Assembly: GCA_002402465.1 (NCBI GenBank)
Contig: DHFW01000037.1
Coordinates: 2,307 to 8,800 of the forward strand
From: Bacteroidales bacterium UBA4814
GTDB taxonomy: Bacteria > Bacteroidota > Bacteroidia > Bacteroidales > UBA7960
Length of the DNA: 6,494 nucleotides
Reading direction: 5' to 3'
The stretch's first letter is position 1, and every line of letters starts with the position of its first letter. Made by a program: the position numbers and the translations under genes. Of this stretch, positions 5,134-6,494 are shown one piece after another. Under the pieces are notes generated by a model. The model saw nothing but the letters and a program-made list of their open reading frames with translations. It was not told where the DNA came from and did no database searches.

Positions 5134-5164
5134 AAAGTTGAGCCCACTCCTAAAAGTTGAGCCC
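5134..5164. repeat. Direct repeat AAAGTTGAGCCC x2, probable left end of the IS
   Basis: AAAGTTGAGCCC occurs at 5134-5145 and again, exactly, at 5153-5164, with a period of 19 bases. It sits between the uvrA promoter and the transposase gene. This is where the left terminal repeat of the element would be expected, and paired short motifs there would suit transposase binding. The right end is outside the window, so the terminal inverted repeat and the exact boundary cannot be set. Confidence 0.5.
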
Positions 5165-5191
5165 GTTTTTTTAGATTTTGAATAATAACAT

Positions 5192-5205
5192 ATTTTGCGC
5201 AAAAT
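5192..5205. promoter_or_regulatory. 14-bp palindrome in the IS leader
   Basis: ATTTTGCGCAAAAT is perfectly self-complementary. It lies about 90 bases before the transposase start, in an otherwise AT-rich stretch. It could be a protein-binding site, for example for the transposase or a host factor, but nothing in the window identifies the binder. Confidence 0.35.
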
Positions 5206-5238
5206 TCATATTAACCAGTAAATATTTATAAGATATTC

Positions 5239-5269
5239 TTGTATGTTTCAAATTAAATTATTGTCTTTG
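5239..5269 (+). promoter_or_regulatory. Possible weak transposase promoter
   Basis: TGTCTTTG (5262-5269) differs from TAnnTTTG at one base. TTG (5239-5241) lies 20 bases upstream. Transcription would start near 5275, about 20 bases before the ATG and within the left arm of the following hairpin. Spacing fits, but the -7 box is imperfect. Confidence 0.3.
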
Positions 5270-5288
5270 AACTGTTAATCAAACAGTT
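5270..5288 (+). other. Hairpin just before the transposase start
   Basis: AACTGTT (5270-5276) and AACAGTT (5282-5288) form a 7-bp stem with a 5-base loop, ending six bases before the ATG. Stems at this place in other insertion sequences can limit translation from transcripts that read in from outside; that role here is inference. Confidence 0.4.
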
Positions 5289-5294
5289 AAAGTC

Positions 5295-6494
5295 ATGTTC
5301 AAGAAATCCACCCCAGATAAGCAGACTGATCTTTTCAGCAGTGTTACCACAACCCTGGCTGGTAAAACCAAGAAGCTATATGATGACCAGAAAGCCTGGC
5401 ATAACCTGTTTCGTACTCAAATGCTGCAACGTATTGATGAAACGCCTTACCGGGTGCTTTTCAGCAGCAGAATGGGTGCACCCAACGCCTCGGTATCATT
5501 GCTTTTTAGTATGATGGTTATCAAGGAAGCTTATGGCTGGAGCGATGAGCAACTTTTTGAGCAATGCCGGTTCAATTTATTGGTTCGCAGCGCATTGGGC
5601 TTGGTCAACATGACAGATGAGGTTCCGGGTGAGTCCACCTGTTATCTTTTGAGAAAACGTGTACAGGAACACTTCAGGCTCACCGGGCAGGATCTTTTTC
5701 AAGAGTCGTACGCTAGGGTCACCAGTGGACAAATCAAGGACTTTTTGGTCAATGGCCAGAGTATTCGTATGGACAGCAAGCTGATCGGCAGCAACATCGC
5801 CTGGTATTCCCGCTATGAGATTGTACACAGTAGCTTATGCCTGTTTTACAAAACCCTTGACAAGAAAGCACTTTCCTTGTTTACCCGCCCGGTAAGACTT
5901 CAACTGGAGGAACTTTTCAAGGAAGAAGCTGACAAAACAGTTTATCGATCAAACAGGCATGAAATAAAGTCACGCCTACAACACATGGGAGAACTAATTA
6001 TCAAGATGTTAAAATACCTGAAAAAGCGACAGGATACAGAAGAGTACCAGTTATTGCAACGTGTGTTTGATGAAAACTATGTCGTTATTGACAAACTTGA
6101 AATCGAGTTGCGTGAAAACCAGCAGATGACTTCTGACAGTGTTCAGTCGCCCCATGATCCTGATGCAGCCTGCCGCCACAAGGGCGATCAAAAGGTAAAA
6201 GGCTACAGCGTAAATGTCACCGAAACCAATTCTGAAAACTCCCTTAACCTGATTACCAATGTCAATGTTGATAAAGCCAATGTGTCTGATGTCTCTTTTG
6301 TCAAGCCTGCCATTGAAGCAACCACGGGGGTTACCGGGCAGGCAGTAGAAAAAGTGTATGCCGATGGTGCCTGTCAAAGCCCGGACAATGATGCGTTTTG
6401 CGATGGCATTGACATGGTATTTACCGGCATGCAGGGCACGGCTTCCCGTTACGAATTAGACATGACAGATCAGGGGCTGATGGTAACAGACACT
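5295..6494 (+). CDS. IS1182-family (DUF772-type) transposase, 3' end outside window
   Basis: The frame is open for 400 codons to the window edge. The N-terminal part (about 50-125) is the InsH/DUF772 type: RVLFSSRMGAPNASVSLLF, then GWSDEQLFEQCRFNLLVRSA and the ESTCYLLRKR helix. A DDE (RNase H-like) catalytic core follows. D160 in IRMDSKLIGSNIAW is the likely first acidic residue and D357 in VYADGACQSPDN the second; the third, a Glu, should lie past the edge. The conserved block SPHDPDAACRHKG (285-297) with KGYSVNVTET (302-311) is typical of IS1182-type enzymes. A charged helical stretch (about 204-277) lies between. The usual Tyr after DGA is Cys here (C360). The ATG at 5295 is the first after an in-frame TGA at 5268. 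It is divergent from uvrA. Family placement is strong; activity cannot be judged without the rest. Confidence 0.88.
   Translation, partial: MFKKSTPDKQTDLFSSVTTTLAGKTKKLYDDQKAWHNLFRTQMLQRIDETPYRVLFSSRMGAPNASVSLLFSMMVIKEAYGWSDEQLFEQCRFNLLVRSALGLVNMTDEVPGESTCYLLRKRVQEHFRLTGQDLFQESYARVTSGQIKDFLVNGQSIRMDSKLIGSNIAWYSRYEIVHSSLCLFYKTLDKKALSLFTRPVRLQLEELFKEEADKTVYRSNRHEIKSRLQHMGELIIKMLKYLKKRQDTEEYQLLQRVFDENYVVIDKLEIELRENQQMTSDSVQSPHDPDAACRHKGDQKVKGYSVNVTETNSENSLNLITNVNVDKANVSDVSFVKPAIEATTGVTGQAVEKVYADGACQSPDNDAFCDGIDMVFTGMQGTASRYELDMTDQGLMVTDT

Larger units (their letters stand above)
5134..6494 (+). mobile_element. Insertion sequence, IS1182-like, left part only
   Basis: The element is defined by its transposase gene and the AT-rich 130-base leader before it. 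The left boundary is placed at the AAAGTTGAGCCC repeats as a best guess; the true end may be anywhere from about 5131 to 5153. The leader holds the palindrome ATTTTGCGCAAAAT (5192-5205), the palindrome TAAATATTTA (5219-5228) and a hairpin before the start codon. The element inserted beside the uvrA promoter without cutting the recognised -33 and -7 boxes. Its right end lies beyond the window. Confidence 0.6.

Noticed and set aside
5577..6377. Two minus-strand open frames (5577-5828 and 6051-6377) opposite the transposase
   Set aside because: The plus-strand transposase frame is continuous through both and carries family motifs. These are shadows.

Overview
The window looks like a chromosomal segment from a member of the Bacteroidota, probably an environmental lineage. 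The evidence is threefold: promoters of the TAnnTTTG type with an upstream TTTG element precede several genes; starts lack Shine-Dalgarno sequences and are AT-rich; and the spacers carry short degenerate minisatellites and GC-rich hairpin repeats of a kind common in that phylum. I cannot name a genus.

Layout, left to right. Positions 1-136 hold a repeat mosaic. Positions 167-1297 (minus) encode a complete 376-residue P-loop ATPase of the archaeal-type ATPase (ATPase_2-like) group, of unknown job, with its own promoter. Positions 1298-1844 contain no gene but are dense in repeats: a second copy of the left mosaic in the same orientation, so direct repeats flank the ATPase gene, plus a series of hairpins. 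Positions 1845-1919 (minus) are tRNA-Pro with anticodon CGG, with a promoter upstream and a strong intrinsic terminator downstream. Positions 1920-2218 hold the tRNA promoter, a dispersed repeat copy and a degenerate octanucleotide array ending at the uvrA stop codon. Positions 2219-5074 (minus) encode full-length UvrA, the damage-recognition ATPase of nucleotide excision repair; its first zinc module lacks one cysteine. Positions 5075-5294 hold the uvrA promoter and the presumed left end of an insertion sequence. Positions 5295-6494 (plus) encode the first 400 residues of an IS1182/DUF772-type transposase that runs off the right edge.

The three left-hand genes (ATPase, tRNA-Pro, uvrA) are co-oriented on the minus strand but appear to be separate transcription units. 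The transposase is divergent from uvrA, and the element appears to have landed just upstream of the uvrA promoter. uvrA is visibly richer in GC than the ATPase and transposase genes.

Nothing here is clearly a new multi-gene system. The least explained items are the repeat-flanked ATPase with an operator-like palindrome over its promoter, the octanucleotide arrays, and the pairing potential between the tRNA-Pro leader and the tRNA acceptor strand.
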